This document shows positions 49,169 through 57,965 of a DNA stretch of 64,000 bases, in pieces. Under the pieces are notes generated by a model. The model saw only the letters and a list, made by a program, of their open reading frames with translations. It was not told the origin of the DNA and did not search any database. The position numbers and the translations under genes are program-made. Location of the stretch: positions 806,001-870,000 of the forward strand of contig CAWEMO010000001.1 in the NCBI GenBank assembly GCA_963810195.1. The letters are read 5' to 3'. The stretch comes from Chersky-840 sp963810195. GTDB lineage: Bacteria > Actinomycetota > Acidimicrobiia > Acidimicrobiales > UBA8190. Position 1 is the stretch's first letter. Each line of letters starts with the position of its first letter.

Positions 49169-50167
49169 ATGGCCAGGGTGCTGTCCGGAGTGCAACCGAG
49201 CGGCGATCTCCACCTGGGCAATTACCTGGGCGCCTTCCGGTACTGGGTGGCCGACCAGCACGACCACGACGCCCTGTTCTGCGTGGTCGACCTGCACGCC
49301 ATGACGCTCGACTACGACCCGGCCCTGCTGGCGCCGAGGACCCTCGAGACGGCCGAGAGCCTCCTGGCGGTGGGGCTCGATCCGAAGGTCTGCACCCTGT
49401 TCGTGCAGAGCCACGTCGCCGAGCACACCCGTCTGACGTGGCTCCTCGAGTGCACGGCCACCTTCGGGGAGCTGCGCCGGATGACCCAGTTCAAGGACAA
49501 GGGCGGGGAGCAGGAGACGGTGCGCGCCGGGGTGTTCACCTACCCCGTGCTCATGGCGGCCGACATCCTGCTCTACGACGCCGACCGGGTCCCGGTGGGC
49601 GAGGACCAGCGCCAGCACCTCGAGCTCGCCCGGGACGTGGCCATCCGGTTCAACAACCGCTACGGCGAGACCTTCGTGGTGCCCCAGGCGGCGGTCCCCA
49701 AGGTGGCGGCGCGCGTGATGGACCTGCAGGAGCCGACCCGCAAGATGTCCAAGTCCGTCAGCTCGCCGCTCGGCACCGTGCTCGTCCTCGACCCCCCCGA
49801 GGAGATCGGCCGCAAGGTGCGCAAAGCCGTCACCGATACCGAGACGGAGGTCCGCTACGACCCGGTGAACAAGCCCGGCGTGTCGAACCTGCTCGAGCTG
49901 TTGGCGGCGGGCGCCGGCGGGGACCCCGCCGGGCTCGCCGGCCGGTACTCCAACTACGGACAGCTCAAGGCCGACGTGACCGAGGCGCTCATCGAGCTGT
50001 TGCGACCCGTGCGCGAGCGCTACGCCGAGCTGCACGCCGAGCGCGGCTATGTGGAGTCCGTGCTCGCCCAGGGCGCGGCCAAGGCGCGGACCTTGGCGGC
50101 ACCCACCCTCGACCGGGCCATGCGCGCCGCGGGGCTGCTCGCCCCGCCGGGCGGCTTCAGCAGCTGA
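49169..50167 (+). CDS. trpS: Tryptophan--tRNA ligase
   Basis: Class I aminoacyl-tRNA synthetase of 332 residues. The HIGH-equivalent is in GVQPSGDLHLGNYLGAFRYW, the KMSKS loop in PTRKMSKSVSSPLG; in between are LFCVVDLHAMT, ECTATFGELRRMTQFKDK and YPVLMAADILLYDADRVPVGEDQRQHLELARD. The C-terminal helices are complete. The ATG at 49169 fits the family start and a TACCAT box eight bases upstream. An open frame reaching back to 48527 lies antisense to scpA and is not coding. It is the only plus-strand gene between scpA and the protease gene. Confidence 0.96.
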   Translation: MARVLSGVQPSGDLHLGNYLGAFRYWVADQHDHDALFCVVDLHAMTLDYDPALLAPRTLETAESLLAVGLDPKVCTLFVQSHVAEHTRLTWLLECTATFGELRRMTQFKDKGGEQETVRAGVFTYPVLMAADILLYDADRVPVGEDQRQHLELARDVAIRFNNRYGETFVVPQAAVPKVAARVMDLQEPTRKMSKSVSSPLGTVLVLDPPEEIGRKVRKAVTDTETEVRYDPVNKPGVSNLLELLAAGAGGDPAGLAGRYSNYGQLKADVTEALIELLRPVRERYAELHAERGYVESVLAQGAAKARTLAAPTLDRAMRAAGLLAPPGGFSS

Positions 50168-50173
50168 CCCTCG

Positions 50174-50938
50174 TCATATCACCGCATTGGCGTAGTGGAT
50201 ATAGGCCCAATTGAAGAGGCTGTAGAACGCACCGGGGTCGACGACGAGGATGATCAGTGGCAAGAAGATCGTGAAGGGCCGGATTCGGTAGTACCCCGGG
50301 AGCATGTTCCTCGGGAGCACCCGCTCCAGCACCGCGGAGCCGTCCAGCGGGGGGAGCGGGATCAGGTTGAACACGGCCAGGATCACGTTCGCGTAGCCGG
50401 CCACGAAGAGCAGGCGCGCCCAGATCGGTCCCACTCCGATGACGGCGTCGAGACGAGGGTTCGATCCGGCCACGAAAGCCTTGAAGAACAGGCCCAACAG
50501 CACCGCGAGCGCGATGTTCACCCCTGGGCCCACCAGCGATACCACCAAACCGGTGTTGCGCGCGTTCCGCAGGCGCGAAACGTTCACGGGCACCGGCTTG
50601 GCGTAGGAGAACGCACCGTGACCGCTGAGGAGGAGAAGTGCCGGCAGGATGATGGTGCCGAAGGGGTCGATGTGGCTGACAGGATTGAGCGTCAGGCGCC
50701 CGGCGCGCTTGGCCGTGTCGTCGCCGAACGCGAGTGCGGCCGCACCGTGAGACACCTCGTGGAGGATCACCGAGGGGATGAGCGATCCGTAGAACAACAG
50801 GTCGAACGTGGTGACCTTGTGGGTACGGAAGAGCAATACGGCGAGCGCCACCCCGGCGATGATCCAGATCGTGGCTCTGGGGCTGAGCGTCTGGCGGCGC
50901 GGCCGCCCCGACGCGGGCGGGGGTCCCCAGGTGCTCAC
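50174..50938 (-). CDS. Site-2 protease family membrane metalloprotease
   Basis: A 254-residue polytopic protein of the M50B type. The zinc motif is in VILHEVSHGAAALAFGDD (HExxH), and the third ligand Asp in FNLIPLPPLDGSAVLERVLP. About six membrane helices surround these. Such proteases cut membrane-embedded anti-sigma factors or other substrates, but small members without PDZ domains are mostly uncharacterised. The GTG at 50938 follows the dksA-like gene by 13 bases, so both may come from that gene's leaderless promoter. Convergent with trpS, 6 bp apart. Confidence 0.9.
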   Translation of the reverse strand: MSTWGPPPASGRPRRQTLSPRATIWIIAGVALAVLLFRTHKVTTFDLLFYGSLIPSVILHEVSHGAAALAFGDDTAKRAGRLTLNPVSHIDPFGTIILPALLLLSGHGAFSYAKPVPVNVSRLRNARNTGLVVSLVGPGVNIALAVLLGLFFKAFVAGSNPRLDAVIGVGPIWARLLFVAGYANVILAVFNLIPLPPLDGSAVLERVLPRNMLPGYYRIRPFTIFLPLIILVVDPGAFYSLFNWAYIHYANAVI

Positions 50939-50951
50939 CGGGTTGTCCGGG

Positions 50952-51287
50952 TCAGTGCTTCGCGGCGCAGTTGATGCAGTACCGCGCGGCTGGCTTCGCT
51001 TCGAGCCGCAGCGGGTCGATGGGCTGCCCGCAGTCCTCACACACGCCGTAGTTCCCCTCGGTGAGCTTGCCCAGCGCCCGTTCGACGTCCTCGAGGGTCT
51101 CCCGGAGGCTCGCCGCCAGGGCTTCGACCTCCCCACGCTCAGCGGTCACCTGGCTGGAATCGGCGAAGTTCGAGTCGTAGGTCAGGCCCGCGCCACCCAG
51201 GCCCAGCTCGGCGAGCTTGGCGAGGAGCTCGGTGCGCTCCTCCTCCAGCAGGGCGCGGTGATCGACGGTCGAGGCCTCGGGGGGCAC
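50952..51287 (-). CDS. DksA/TraR-type C4 zinc-finger protein
   Basis: An 111-residue protein with a coiled-coil N-terminus (HRALLEEERTELLAKLAEL, then ALAASLRETLEDVERALGKL) and the C4 finger GVCEDCGQPIDPLRLEAKPAARYCINC near the end, as in DksA/RbpA-like and actinobacterial TraR/DksA proteins that may act on RNA polymerase. The acidic tip residues of true DksA are not evident, so a transcription role is inferred. The GTG at 51287 has TAATCT seven bases upstream and no ribosome binding site. The open frame continues to 51536 inside xerD, which is shadow. Confidence 0.88.
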   Translation of the reverse strand: MPPEASTVDHRALLEEERTELLAKLAELGLGGAGLTYDSNFADSSQVTAERGEVEALAASLRETLEDVERALGKLTEGNYGVCEDCGQPIDPLRLEAKPAARYCINCAAKH

Positions 51288-51294
51288 GCCTAGG

Positions 51295-51300
51295 AGATTA
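51295..51300 (-). promoter_or_regulatory. Leaderless -10 box (TAATCT) of the DksA-like gene
   Basis: TAATCT on the minus strand, seven bases before the GTG at 51287; it overlaps the last codons of xerD. Confidence 0.45.
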
Positions 51301-52260
51301 CTGCCCCCTACCCCGGTCGGCGCGCGGATGTGCCTGCTCGTAGGCCTCTCTGAGGTGCTCCAACGACACCTTCGTGTAGAGCTGGGTGGTGGCGATCGAG
51401 GAATGGCCGAGGAGCTCCTGCACCACTCGGATGTCGGCTCCGTGGGCGAGCATGTGGGTCGCGCACGAGTGGCGCAGCACGTGCGGGTGCACCCGGTCCT
51501 CGATGCCCGCGGCGCGCGCCCGCTTCTTGAGCACACCCCACACTCCCTGCCGGGTGAGGCGGCCGCCCCGGGCGTTCAAGAACACGGCCTCGGAGTCCCC
51601 GCGCCGGGCCCAGCGTCGGGGCTCGAGCTCGGGGCGTCCCCGCGGGCCGAGCCATTTGTCGATGGCCCGGCGCGCGCATCGGCCCACCGGCACCAGCCGT
51701 TCCTTGTCCCCCTTGCCGAGCACGCGCACGAGCCCGGTGTCGGAGCCGAGGTCCGACAAGCTGAGCCCGGCCAGCTCCGACACCCGCATCCCGGTGCCGT
51801 AGAGGACCTCGAGGATGGCGCGGTCGCGCACCGACACGGGGTCCTTGCCGGTCGTGGTGTCGAGGAGCCGGCCGACCTCGTCCTCGTCGATCGCCTTGGG
51901 GAGGCGCCGGGGCGATCGCACCGGGCGGACGTCCGCGGTGGGATCGGTGGTGGCGCCCCCCTCTTCGAGGAGGAAGCGGTGCAGGCCCCGCAGCGCGGCC
52001 AGTGCACGCGAAACCGAGGCAGGCCCGAGCCCGGCCGCACGTCGTTGCGCCAGGTGCTCCTCGACGGTGGCGACGTCCGCGTCGTCGACCGTGTGGCCAC
52101 GCGCGGCGAGGAAGGCCTCGTAGTTCACCAGGTCGCGCCGGTACGACGTGATGGTGTTGCGGGCGCGTCCCTGCTCGATCGCCAACCAGGTGAGGTATTC
52201 CTCGGAGGGACGGCTCAGCGCGGGGCCGTCCTCTGACACGTCGAAGACCGTGCGTGTCAT
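51298..52260 (-). CDS. xerD: Tyrosine recombinase XerD
   Basis: Resolves chromosome dimers at dif with XerC. The 320-residue protein has an N-terminal SAM-like core-binding domain (EEYLTWLAIEQGRARNTITSYRRDL) and a catalytic domain with all active residues: Arg in GTGMRVSELAGL, Lys in GKGDKERLVPV, His-x-x-Arg in HVLRHSCATHML, His in LLGHSSIATTQ and Tyr in LYTKV. An insert rich in Arg/Pro (about 205-220) lies before the last motifs. The ATG at 52260 overlaps the NUDIX stop as ATGA; the same pyrG-NUDIX-xerD order occurs in mycobacteria. An integrase of an element is unlikely. Confidence 0.94.
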   Translation of the reverse strand: MTRTVFDVSEDGPALSRPSEEYLTWLAIEQGRARNTITSYRRDLVNYEAFLAARGHTVDDADVATVEEHLAQRRAAGLGPASVSRALAALRGLHRFLLEEGGATTDPTADVRPVRSPRRLPKAIDEDEVGRLLDTTTGKDPVSVRDRAILEVLYGTGMRVSELAGLSLSDLGSDTGLVRVLGKGDKERLVPVGRCARRAIDKWLGPRGRPELEPRRWARRGDSEAVFLNARGGRLTRQGVWGVLKKRARAAGIEDRVHPHVLRHSCATHMLAHGADIRVVQELLGHSSIATTQLYTKVSLEHLREAYEQAHPRADRGRGQ

Positions 52261-52817
52261 GCTCCGGCGCGCAGCGCGTCCCGTGCCAGCAGCAGTCCCA
52301 GCACCGTCTGCGCGTCGACGAGCTCGCCGGACGCGACCATCGAGCCGATGTCGGCCAGGGGGACCTCGACGACCTCGATGTAGCGCTCCTCTTCGCTGTG
52401 GCGCTGGGGCTCCACAGGCTCGAGACGGCGAGCGAGATAGAGCAGCGTCTCCTGATCGCAGAAGCCGGGACTGTTGAGCATCGTGCCCAGAGGCTCGATG
52501 CTGTGGGCCCGCACGCCGACCTCCTCCTCGAGCTCGCGCCGCGCCGTGGTCTGCGGCGCCTCGCCGTCCACGTCGCGCGTGCCGGCGGGGATCTCGAGCA
52601 GCTCCCGGTCGACGGGCCCCCGGTACTGGCGGACGAGGAGCACCGTGTCGCGTTCGGTCACGGGCACGACGGCCACCGCGCCGGGATGGCGGACTACGTC
52701 GCGCCAGAAGCGTGTGCCGTCCGGGGCCTCGAACTGCGCCCGCTCGAACGAGATCCTCCACCCTTGGAGGCGGGGCTCGTCGGCGAGGTGAACGAACCCC
52801 TGCTCAGGAGGCGGCAC
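52257..52817 (-). CDS. NUDIX hydrolase (ADP-ribose pyrophosphatase type)
   Basis: A 186-residue NUDIX enzyme. The box is complete: GEAPQTTARRELEEEVGV, preceded by RELLEIPAGTRD and by VAVVPVTERDTVLLVRQYRGPV, which is typical for ADP-ribose pyrophosphatases. A GFCDQETLLYLARRLEP segment follows. The GTG start overlaps the end of pyrG by 14 bases and its stop overlaps xerD, so it sits in the middle of a coupled pyrG-NUDIX-xerD transcript. House-cleaning of ADP-ribose is the likely role. Confidence 0.92.
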   Translation of the reverse strand: MPPPEQGFVHLADEPRLQGWRISFERAQFEAPDGTRFWRDVVRHPGAVAVVPVTERDTVLLVRQYRGPVDRELLEIPAGTRDVDGEAPQTTARRELEEEVGVRAHSIEPLGTMLNSPGFCDQETLLYLARRLEPVEPQRHSEEERYIEVVEVPLADIGSMVASGELVDAQTVLGLLLARDALRAGA

Positions 52818-54459
52818 CGACGTCGGTGTCGATCGTGATGAGGCGCGGCAGGCGCCCGTCGGCGCGTCGCAAGGCTGCGGCCAGCAGCTCCCGGAACAAC
52901 GGGTGGGGGCGGTCGGGCCGGCTCTTGAACTCCGGATGGGCCTGGGTGCCCACCCAGAAGGGGTGCTCGGGGAGCTCGACGAACTCGACGAGCACGCCGT
53001 CGGCCGACGATCCCGAGCAACGCAGCCCCGCCTCTTGGAGCTTGGGCTTGTACCGGGGGTTGACCTCGTACCGATGGCGGTGGCGCTCGGAGACCACGGT
53101 GGTCCCGTAGGCGTCGGCCACCTTGGAGCCCTCTTCGAGCTGCGCGACGTAGGACCCGAGGCGCATGGTGCCGCCCATGTCGACGACGTTGTGCTGGTCG
53201 TCCATGAGGTCGATCACCGGGTGCGGGGTGAGCGTGTCGAACTCACGCGAGTTGGCGCCTTCGAGCCCCGCCAGGTGGCGGGCGACTTCGATGACCATCA
53301 CCTGGAGGCCGAGGCACAGTCCCAGGCACGGGATCTCGCGCCGGCGGGCGAATTCGACGGCGTCGATCTTCCCCTCGATGCCGCGCTCGCCGAAGCCCCC
53401 CGGGATGACCATGCCGTCGAGCTGCAGCATGCGGTCCGTGCCCAGGAGGTCGGGGACCTTCTCGGCCTGGATCCAGTCCACCTCGACCTTGGCGCCGTGG
53501 TGGAACCCCGCGTGGCGCAGCGCCTCGCCCACCGACAGGTAGGCGTCGGGCAGGTTGACGTACTTGCCCACCACGCCGATGCGTACCGGCCGCTCCGACG
53601 CGGAGACCTGCGACACGACCTTCTCCCACCCGGACAGGTCGACGGGGTGCAGATCGCCGTCGATGGCGAGTATGTGGCACACCACACGATCGAGGCCCTC
53701 GTCGTGGAGCACGAGCGGGATCTCGTAGATGCTGGGCGCGTCCACGGCCGAGATGACTCCCTCGACGGGGACGTCGCACAACAGCGAGATCTTGCGCTTG
53801 AGCCCGTCGGAGATGGGTTGGTCGGAGCGGCACACGATCACGTCGGGCTGGATCCCACGGCTGCGCAGCTCGGTCACCGAGTGCTGGGTGGGCTTGGTCT
53901 TCTGCTCCCCCGACGGTGCCAGGAAGGGCACGAGGGTGAGGTGGACGTAGCAGACGTTGTCACGGCCCACGTCGTGGCGGAACTGCCGGATGGCCTCGAG
54001 GAAAGGCACGATCTCGATGTCGCCCACCGTGCCGCCCACCTCGACGATCACCACGTCGATCTCCTCCGACGCCAGGTGCCGGATGCGCGCCTTGATCTCG
54101 TCGGTGATGTGCGGGATGACCTGCACGGTCTTGCCCAGGTACTCGCCGTGGCGCTCCTTGCGGATCACTTCCGAGTAGATGGACCCCGTCGTGGCGTTGG
54201 ATGTCGTCTTCAGCTCGACGTCGATGAAGCGCTCGTAGTGGCCGAGGTCGAGGTCGGTCTCACCGCCGTCGTTGGTGACGAACACCTCGCCGTGCTCGAA
54301 GGGGTTCATCGTCCCCGGGTCGACGTTGATGTACGGGTCGAGCTTGATCATCGTCACGCGCAGGCCGCGACACTTCAGAAGGCGGCCGAGTGACGAAGCG
54401 GTGAGCCCCTTGCCGAGCGACGAAGACACTCCGCCGGTGACGAAGACGTACTTGGTCAA
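52804..54459 (-). CDS. pyrG: CTP synthase
   Basis: Aminates UTP to CTP with glutamine. The 551-residue protein has the synthase domain (KYVFVTGGVSSSLGKGLTASSL, LDPYINVDPGTMNPFEHGEVFV, NATTGSIYSEVI) and a class I glutamine amidotransferase domain with Cys in LGLCLGLQVMV and His-Glu in a QAHPEFKSRP end. The start is TTG (54459): translation TKYVFVTGG aligns with the family's usual MTKYIFVTGG and GGGAAG stands upstream. A hairpin with 7-10 paired bases (54484-54516) precedes it. Confidence 0.96.
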   Translation of the reverse strand: MTKYVFVTGGVSSSLGKGLTASSLGRLLKCRGLRVTMIKLDPYINVDPGTMNPFEHGEVFVTNDGGETDLDLGHYERFIDVELKTTSNATTGSIYSEVIRKERHGEYLGKTVQVIPHITDEIKARIRHLASEEIDVVIVEVGGTVGDIEIVPFLEAIRQFRHDVGRDNVCYVHLTLVPFLAPSGEQKTKPTQHSVTELRSRGIQPDVIVCRSDQPISDGLKRKISLLCDVPVEGVISAVDAPSIYEIPLVLHDEGLDRVVCHILAIDGDLHPVDLSGWEKVVSQVSASERPVRIGVVGKYVNLPDAYLSVGEALRHAGFHHGAKVEVDWIQAEKVPDLLGTDRMLQLDGMVIPGGFGERGIEGKIDAVEFARRREIPCLGLCLGLQVMVIEVARHLAGLEGANSREFDTLTPHPVIDLMDDQHNVVDMGGTMRLGSYVAQLEEGSKVADAYGTTVVSERHRHRYEVNPRYKPKLQEAGLRCSGSSADGVLVEFVELPEHPFWVGTQAHPEFKSRPDRPHPLFRELLAAALRRADGRLPRLITIDTDVGAAS

Positions 54460-54483
54460 GCTCGGCGCTTCCCGGGCATCGCT

Positions 54484-54516
54484 CCACGGTAGACCACGGA
54501 GGCAATCTACCGGTGG
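54484..54516. promoter_or_regulatory. Hairpin-forming sequence upstream of pyrG
   Basis: CCACGGTAGA (54484-54493) pairs with TCTACCGGTGG (54506-54516), with one bulged base. It lies between recN and pyrG, 25 bases before the TTG start. It may be a terminator for recN or a pyrG leader element; no T-tract. Confidence 0.35.
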
Positions 54517-54541
54517 AACGCGCCGTCCCCGACCGGGGCCC

Positions 54542-56161
54542 TTACCGACCCCGACGCGTCGCCGGGGTGCGGGTCGGGGTCGGCGGTGCCAGCAGCTCCT
54601 CGGCGTGCTTGCGGGCCGTGGCCGATCCGGGGCGGCCTGACAGCATGCGGGCGAGCTCGACCACCCGGTCCTCGTCCTCGAGCACGGTGGCCTGCGCCAC
54701 GGTCCTGTCCCCGGAGACCTCCTTGCGCACGCCCAACTGCTGGCGGGCGCACGCGGCGACCTGGGCCAGGTGCGTCACGACCAGGACCTGGTGGCGCCGG
54801 GACAGCTCCGCCAGGGCGCGCCCCACCGCCTGGGCCGCCTCTCCCCCCACCCCGGCGTCCACCTCGTCGAAGACCATGGTGGGGGGTGCTTCGGTGAGCA
54901 CCAGGCGCAGGGCCAGCATGGCCCGGGCGAGCTCGCCTCCCGAGGCCACCTTGGCGAGGGGCAGGACCGCTTCGCCGGGGTTCGCCCCGAGCAGGAAGGT
55001 GACGTCGTCACCGGGGTCGGGCTCGGCCACGGTGACCTCCACCCGGGCGTGGGGCATCGCTAGCACGCGCAGACGGTCCTCTACGGCCCGGGCGAGCTCG
55101 GGCGCGGCCCGACGCCGCGCCAGGCCGACGGCGGCCTCGGCCGTGGTGACCTCGGCGTCGGCGCTGCGGAGCTCCTCGGCCAGCACGGCGGCACGTTCCC
55201 CGGCCGCCACGAGCCCGGCGAGGAGTCCCCGGGCCTCGTCCGCGAAGGCGAGAACGCCCGCCGGCCCCTCGCCGTACTTGCGCGAGAGCTCTCGCAGAAG
55301 CTGCCGGCGGGCCCGTACCGACTCCAGCCGCTCGGGGTCGTCGTCCCAGGTCTCGACGACGTGGCGCAGATCGGAGGCGACGTCGGAGGCGTCGGCCTGC
55401 AGCGACGCCAGGCGCGCCGCGAGCTCCGCCAAGGGGCCGCGCCCGTCGAGCGCGCCACGCGCCGAACCGAGCAGGTCGATGACCGCCCTCCCGCCACCGT
55501 CGCCGCTGTCGAGTGCGGCGAGCGCCACGGCGGCCGCGTGGCGGTGGGCGGCCGCTTCGGCCAGCCGCTCCTCCTCCTCGCGTAGCGCGTCGTCCTCGTG
55601 GGGATCGGCGAGGCCGGCGGAGTCGATCTCGGCGAGCTGGTACCGCAACAGGTCGGCCTGGCGGGCCCGGGCGCGCTCGTCTCCGCCGAGCGCTTCGAGC
55701 TCCTGGTGCAGGGTCCGGCGGCGCGCCCGGGCGGTGGTGAGGGGGCCGAGGTCGATGGCGGCGAAGGCGTCCAACGCGCGCCGTTGGGCTCCGGCGTCGA
55801 GCAGCGACTGCTGGGAGTGCTGGCCGTGGAGCTCGAGCAGCCGAGCCCCGGCTTCCGCCAGAGCCGAGACCGGGGCCATGCGGCCGTCGATCCACGCCCG
55901 TGAGCGCCCTTGGGCGGGGACGGCGCGCGCCAGGATGACCTCGTCGTCATCGACGGCGAATCGACCTTCGACGAGGGCCTCACTGGCCCCGGGGCGCACC
56001 AGGCCCGGGTCGGCGCGCCCGCCGACGAGCAGTTCGAGGGCCTCGACGAGCAGGGTCTTGCCGGCGCCGGTCTCGCCGGTGAGCGCAGTCATCCCGGGTC
56101 CCAGGTCGAGCGCCACGGACTCGATGACGCCCAGGTCGCGCACTCGCAGCTCGACGAGCAT
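54542..56161 (-). CDS. recN: DNA repair protein RecN
   Basis: SMC-like ATPase for double-strand break repair. The 539-residue protein starts MLVELRVRDLGVIESVALDL, has the Walker A GETGAGKTLLVEAL, a long coiled-coil region (about 150-350), the ABC signature in LAKVASGGELARAMLAL and Walker B in PTMVFDEVDAGVGG. The ATG at 56161 is the family start; a GTG at 56179 overlapping the nadK stop as GTGA would add six residues and is an alternative. I see no SOS box next to it. tlyA-nadK-recN is a conserved order. Confidence 0.94.
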   Translation of the reverse strand: MLVELRVRDLGVIESVALDLGPGMTALTGETGAGKTLLVEALELLVGGRADPGLVRPGASEALVEGRFAVDDDEVILARAVPAQGRSRAWIDGRMAPVSALAEAGARLLELHGQHSQQSLLDAGAQRRALDAFAAIDLGPLTTARARRRTLHQELEALGGDERARARQADLLRYQLAEIDSAGLADPHEDDALREEEERLAEAAAHRHAAAVALAALDSGDGGGRAVIDLLGSARGALDGRGPLAELAARLASLQADASDVASDLRHVVETWDDDPERLESVRARRQLLRELSRKYGEGPAGVLAFADEARGLLAGLVAAGERAAVLAEELRSADAEVTTAEAAVGLARRRAAPELARAVEDRLRVLAMPHARVEVTVAEPDPGDDVTFLLGANPGEAVLPLAKVASGGELARAMLALRLVLTEAPPTMVFDEVDAGVGGEAAQAVGRALAELSRRHQVLVVTHLAQVAACARQQLGVRKEVSGDRTVAQATVLEDEDRVVELARMLSGRPGSATARKHAEELLAPPTPTRTPATRRGR

Positions 56162-56175
56162 GGGCGCCCCGGCCT

Positions 56176-57078
56176 TCACCGGTCGGCCAGGTGGAACCTG
56201 GCCCGGAGGATCGAGAAGAAGTCACGGGGCCCGAAGGTGACGAGGCGAGCCGGCCAGGGGCCCACGCGACACACCACCTTGTCGCCGGGCGTGAGGGCGT
56301 CCGCGACCTGCCCGTCGAGCACGAGCACGGCGGGGCGCGGGCCCACCAGCTCTAGACCGACCCACTGCTCGGGCTCGAGCACGATGGGGCGGTCGAACAG
56401 CATGTGCGGCGATACCGGGGTGAGCACCACGGCGCGCAGTCCCGGGCTGAGGATGGGCCCCCGTGCCGACAGGTTGTACGCGGTCGATCCCGTCGGTGTC
56501 GCCACCAGCATCCCGTCGGCGGCATAGGTGACGAAGGGCCGTCCCGCGATGGACGCCGCCACCCGGATGGTGTGGCCCGGCACCGTCTTCTCCACCACAG
56601 CCTCGTTGAGCACGACGACGCGGCGGGCGGGGCTCCCGTCCCCGTCGCCGCCCGGCTCGATCGACACCTCGAGGGTGATGCGCTCCTCGACGCCGAAGTC
56701 GCCGGCGAGGAAGCGCTCCAGCGCCGGCACGAGGCCGTCGGGCTCGATCTCGGTGAGGTAGCCGAGGCGGCCGAAGTTCACGCCGAGGACCGGAGTGCCG
56801 TGGGCGCACGTGAGGGCGACGGTCCGGAGCATGGTGCCGTCCCCCCCGAGGCTGACGGCCAGATCGATCGTGTCGTCGAGCGCGGGGTGCGTGCGAGGGC
56901 CGCTCCGGTCCCCGGGTGACCCGACACCCTCCTCTGTCGTCGGGGTGTCGCCGGACGGCGCTGTGTCGCGCACCTCCACGACGCGGTGCCCGCGGCCTCG
57001 GATCCACGCCGCGGCCTGACCGGCGATCTCGGCGGCCTGGGGGCGTTCGGGGTGCACCACGAAGGCGATGGAAGCCAT
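56176..57078 (-). CDS. nadK: NAD kinase
   Basis: Makes NADP from NAD. The 300-residue protein has the GGDGT motif in VSLGGDGTMLRTVAL, GVNFGRLGYLTEIEPD, VLNEAVVEK for substrate binding and YAADGMLVATPTGSTAYNLSARGPI. An acidic, flexible insert of about 30 residues (SGDTPTTEEGVG) lies before GGDGT. The ATG at 57078 follows the tlyA stop by six bases, so the two are in one operon with recN. Confidence 0.95.
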   Translation of the reverse strand: MASIAFVVHPERPQAAEIAGQAAAWIRGRGHRVVEVRDTAPSGDTPTTEEGVGSPGDRSGPRTHPALDDTIDLAVSLGGDGTMLRTVALTCAHGTPVLGVNFGRLGYLTEIEPDGLVPALERFLAGDFGVEERITLEVSIEPGGDGDGSPARRVVVLNEAVVEKTVPGHTIRVAASIAGRPFVTYAADGMLVATPTGSTAYNLSARGPILSPGLRAVVLTPVSPHMLFDRPIVLEPEQWVGLELVGPRPAVLVLDGQVADALTPGDKVVCRVGPWPARLVTFGPRDFFSILRARFHLADR

Positions 57079-57084
57079 GGCCGG

Positions 57085-57927
57085 CTACCGGGCCTCGGGC
57101 ACGGTCGGCGTGTCGAGGTCGGGCTGGGATGCGTCGGGGGCGCCGTGCACGGCCGCGTCGAGCAGGGCCGCCACCGCATCGGGCGATGGCGGGGCCAGGT
57201 CCCCGGGGCCGGCGTGGGCCCGGGCGTGGAGGAGGAACTCCGCGTTGCCGGCGGGGCCCAGGAGGGGTGATGCCATGGCCCCCATGATGGTGGCTCCCTG
57301 CGACGCGAAGGCGGAGGCCACCCGGTCGAGCGCGGCGCGCCGCACGCCGGGGGACCGGATCACCCCCTTCCCCCGGCTCACCTCGGCCCGCCCCGCCTCG
57401 AACTGGGGCTTGACCAGCACCACGACGTCGGCGCCGGGGGCGGCCAGCGTGCCGGCCAGAACGGGGGCGACGGTCGCGAGCGAGATGAAGGAGAGGTCGG
57501 CCACGACGAGGTCGAACGGTGCGCCCCCCACGGCCGCCAGCTCGAGGCCCCTGATGTTGGTCCTCTCCATGACCTGGACCCGGGGGTCGCGGCGCAGCGA
57601 CGCGTCGAGCTGGCCGTGCCCGACGTCGACGGCCACGACGGCGGACGCGCCACGACGGAGAAGGCAGTCGGTGAACCCTCCCGTCGAGGCGCCCGCGTCG
57701 AGGCAGCGGCGGCCCGAGGGGTCGACGGCGAAGCGGTCGAGTGCGGCATCGAGCTTTTCCCCGCCACGCGACGCGAAGCGGCGGGCGGCGGGGTCCATGA
57801 CGACCACGGGCTCGGACTCCGACACGAGCCGCGCCGACTTGTCGGCGAGGGAACCACCGACGAGCACCGCGCCGTCCTGCACGAGGCCGCGCGCGGCTTC
57901 GCGGGAGGTGGCCAGTCCCCGCCGCAC
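57085..57927 (-). CDS. tlyA: TlyA-type rRNA (cytidine-2'-O)-methyltransferase
   Basis: Methylates 16S and 23S rRNA in mycobacteria, where its loss gives capreomycin resistance. The 280-residue protein has part of an S4 domain (RRGLATSREAARGLVQDGAVLVGG), the K-D-K-E-type core with RFASRGGEKLDAALDRF, the SAM motif CLDAGASTGGFTDCLL, VVAVDVGHGQL, DLVVADLSFISL and LVKPQFEAGRAEV. The first usable start, GTG 57927, comes slightly inside the S4 domain: the upstream codons read RRRLDTEL in frame, as in the family, but contain no ATG, GTG or TTG. A rarer start codon or a sequence error is possible. Confidence 0.93.
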   Translation of the reverse strand: MRRGLATSREAARGLVQDGAVLVGGSLADKSARLVSESEPVVVMDPAARRFASRGGEKLDAALDRFAVDPSGRRCLDAGASTGGFTDCLLRRGASAVVAVDVGHGQLDASLRRDPRVQVMERTNIRGLELAAVGGAPFDLVVADLSFISLATVAPVLAGTLAAPGADVVVLVKPQFEAGRAEVSRGKGVIRSPGVRRAALDRVASAFASQGATIMGAMASPLLGPAGNAEFLLHARAHAGPGDLAPPSPDAVAALLDAAVHGAPDASQPDLDTPTVPEAR

Positions 57928-57965
57928 GAGCTCGGTGTCGAGCCTGCGGCGTACGCCTCTTGGAG

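Noticed and set aside
51298..52260. XerD as the integrase of a mobile element
   Set aside because: Its place between the NUDIX and downstream housekeeping genes matches the conserved chromosomal order and no element borders are visible.
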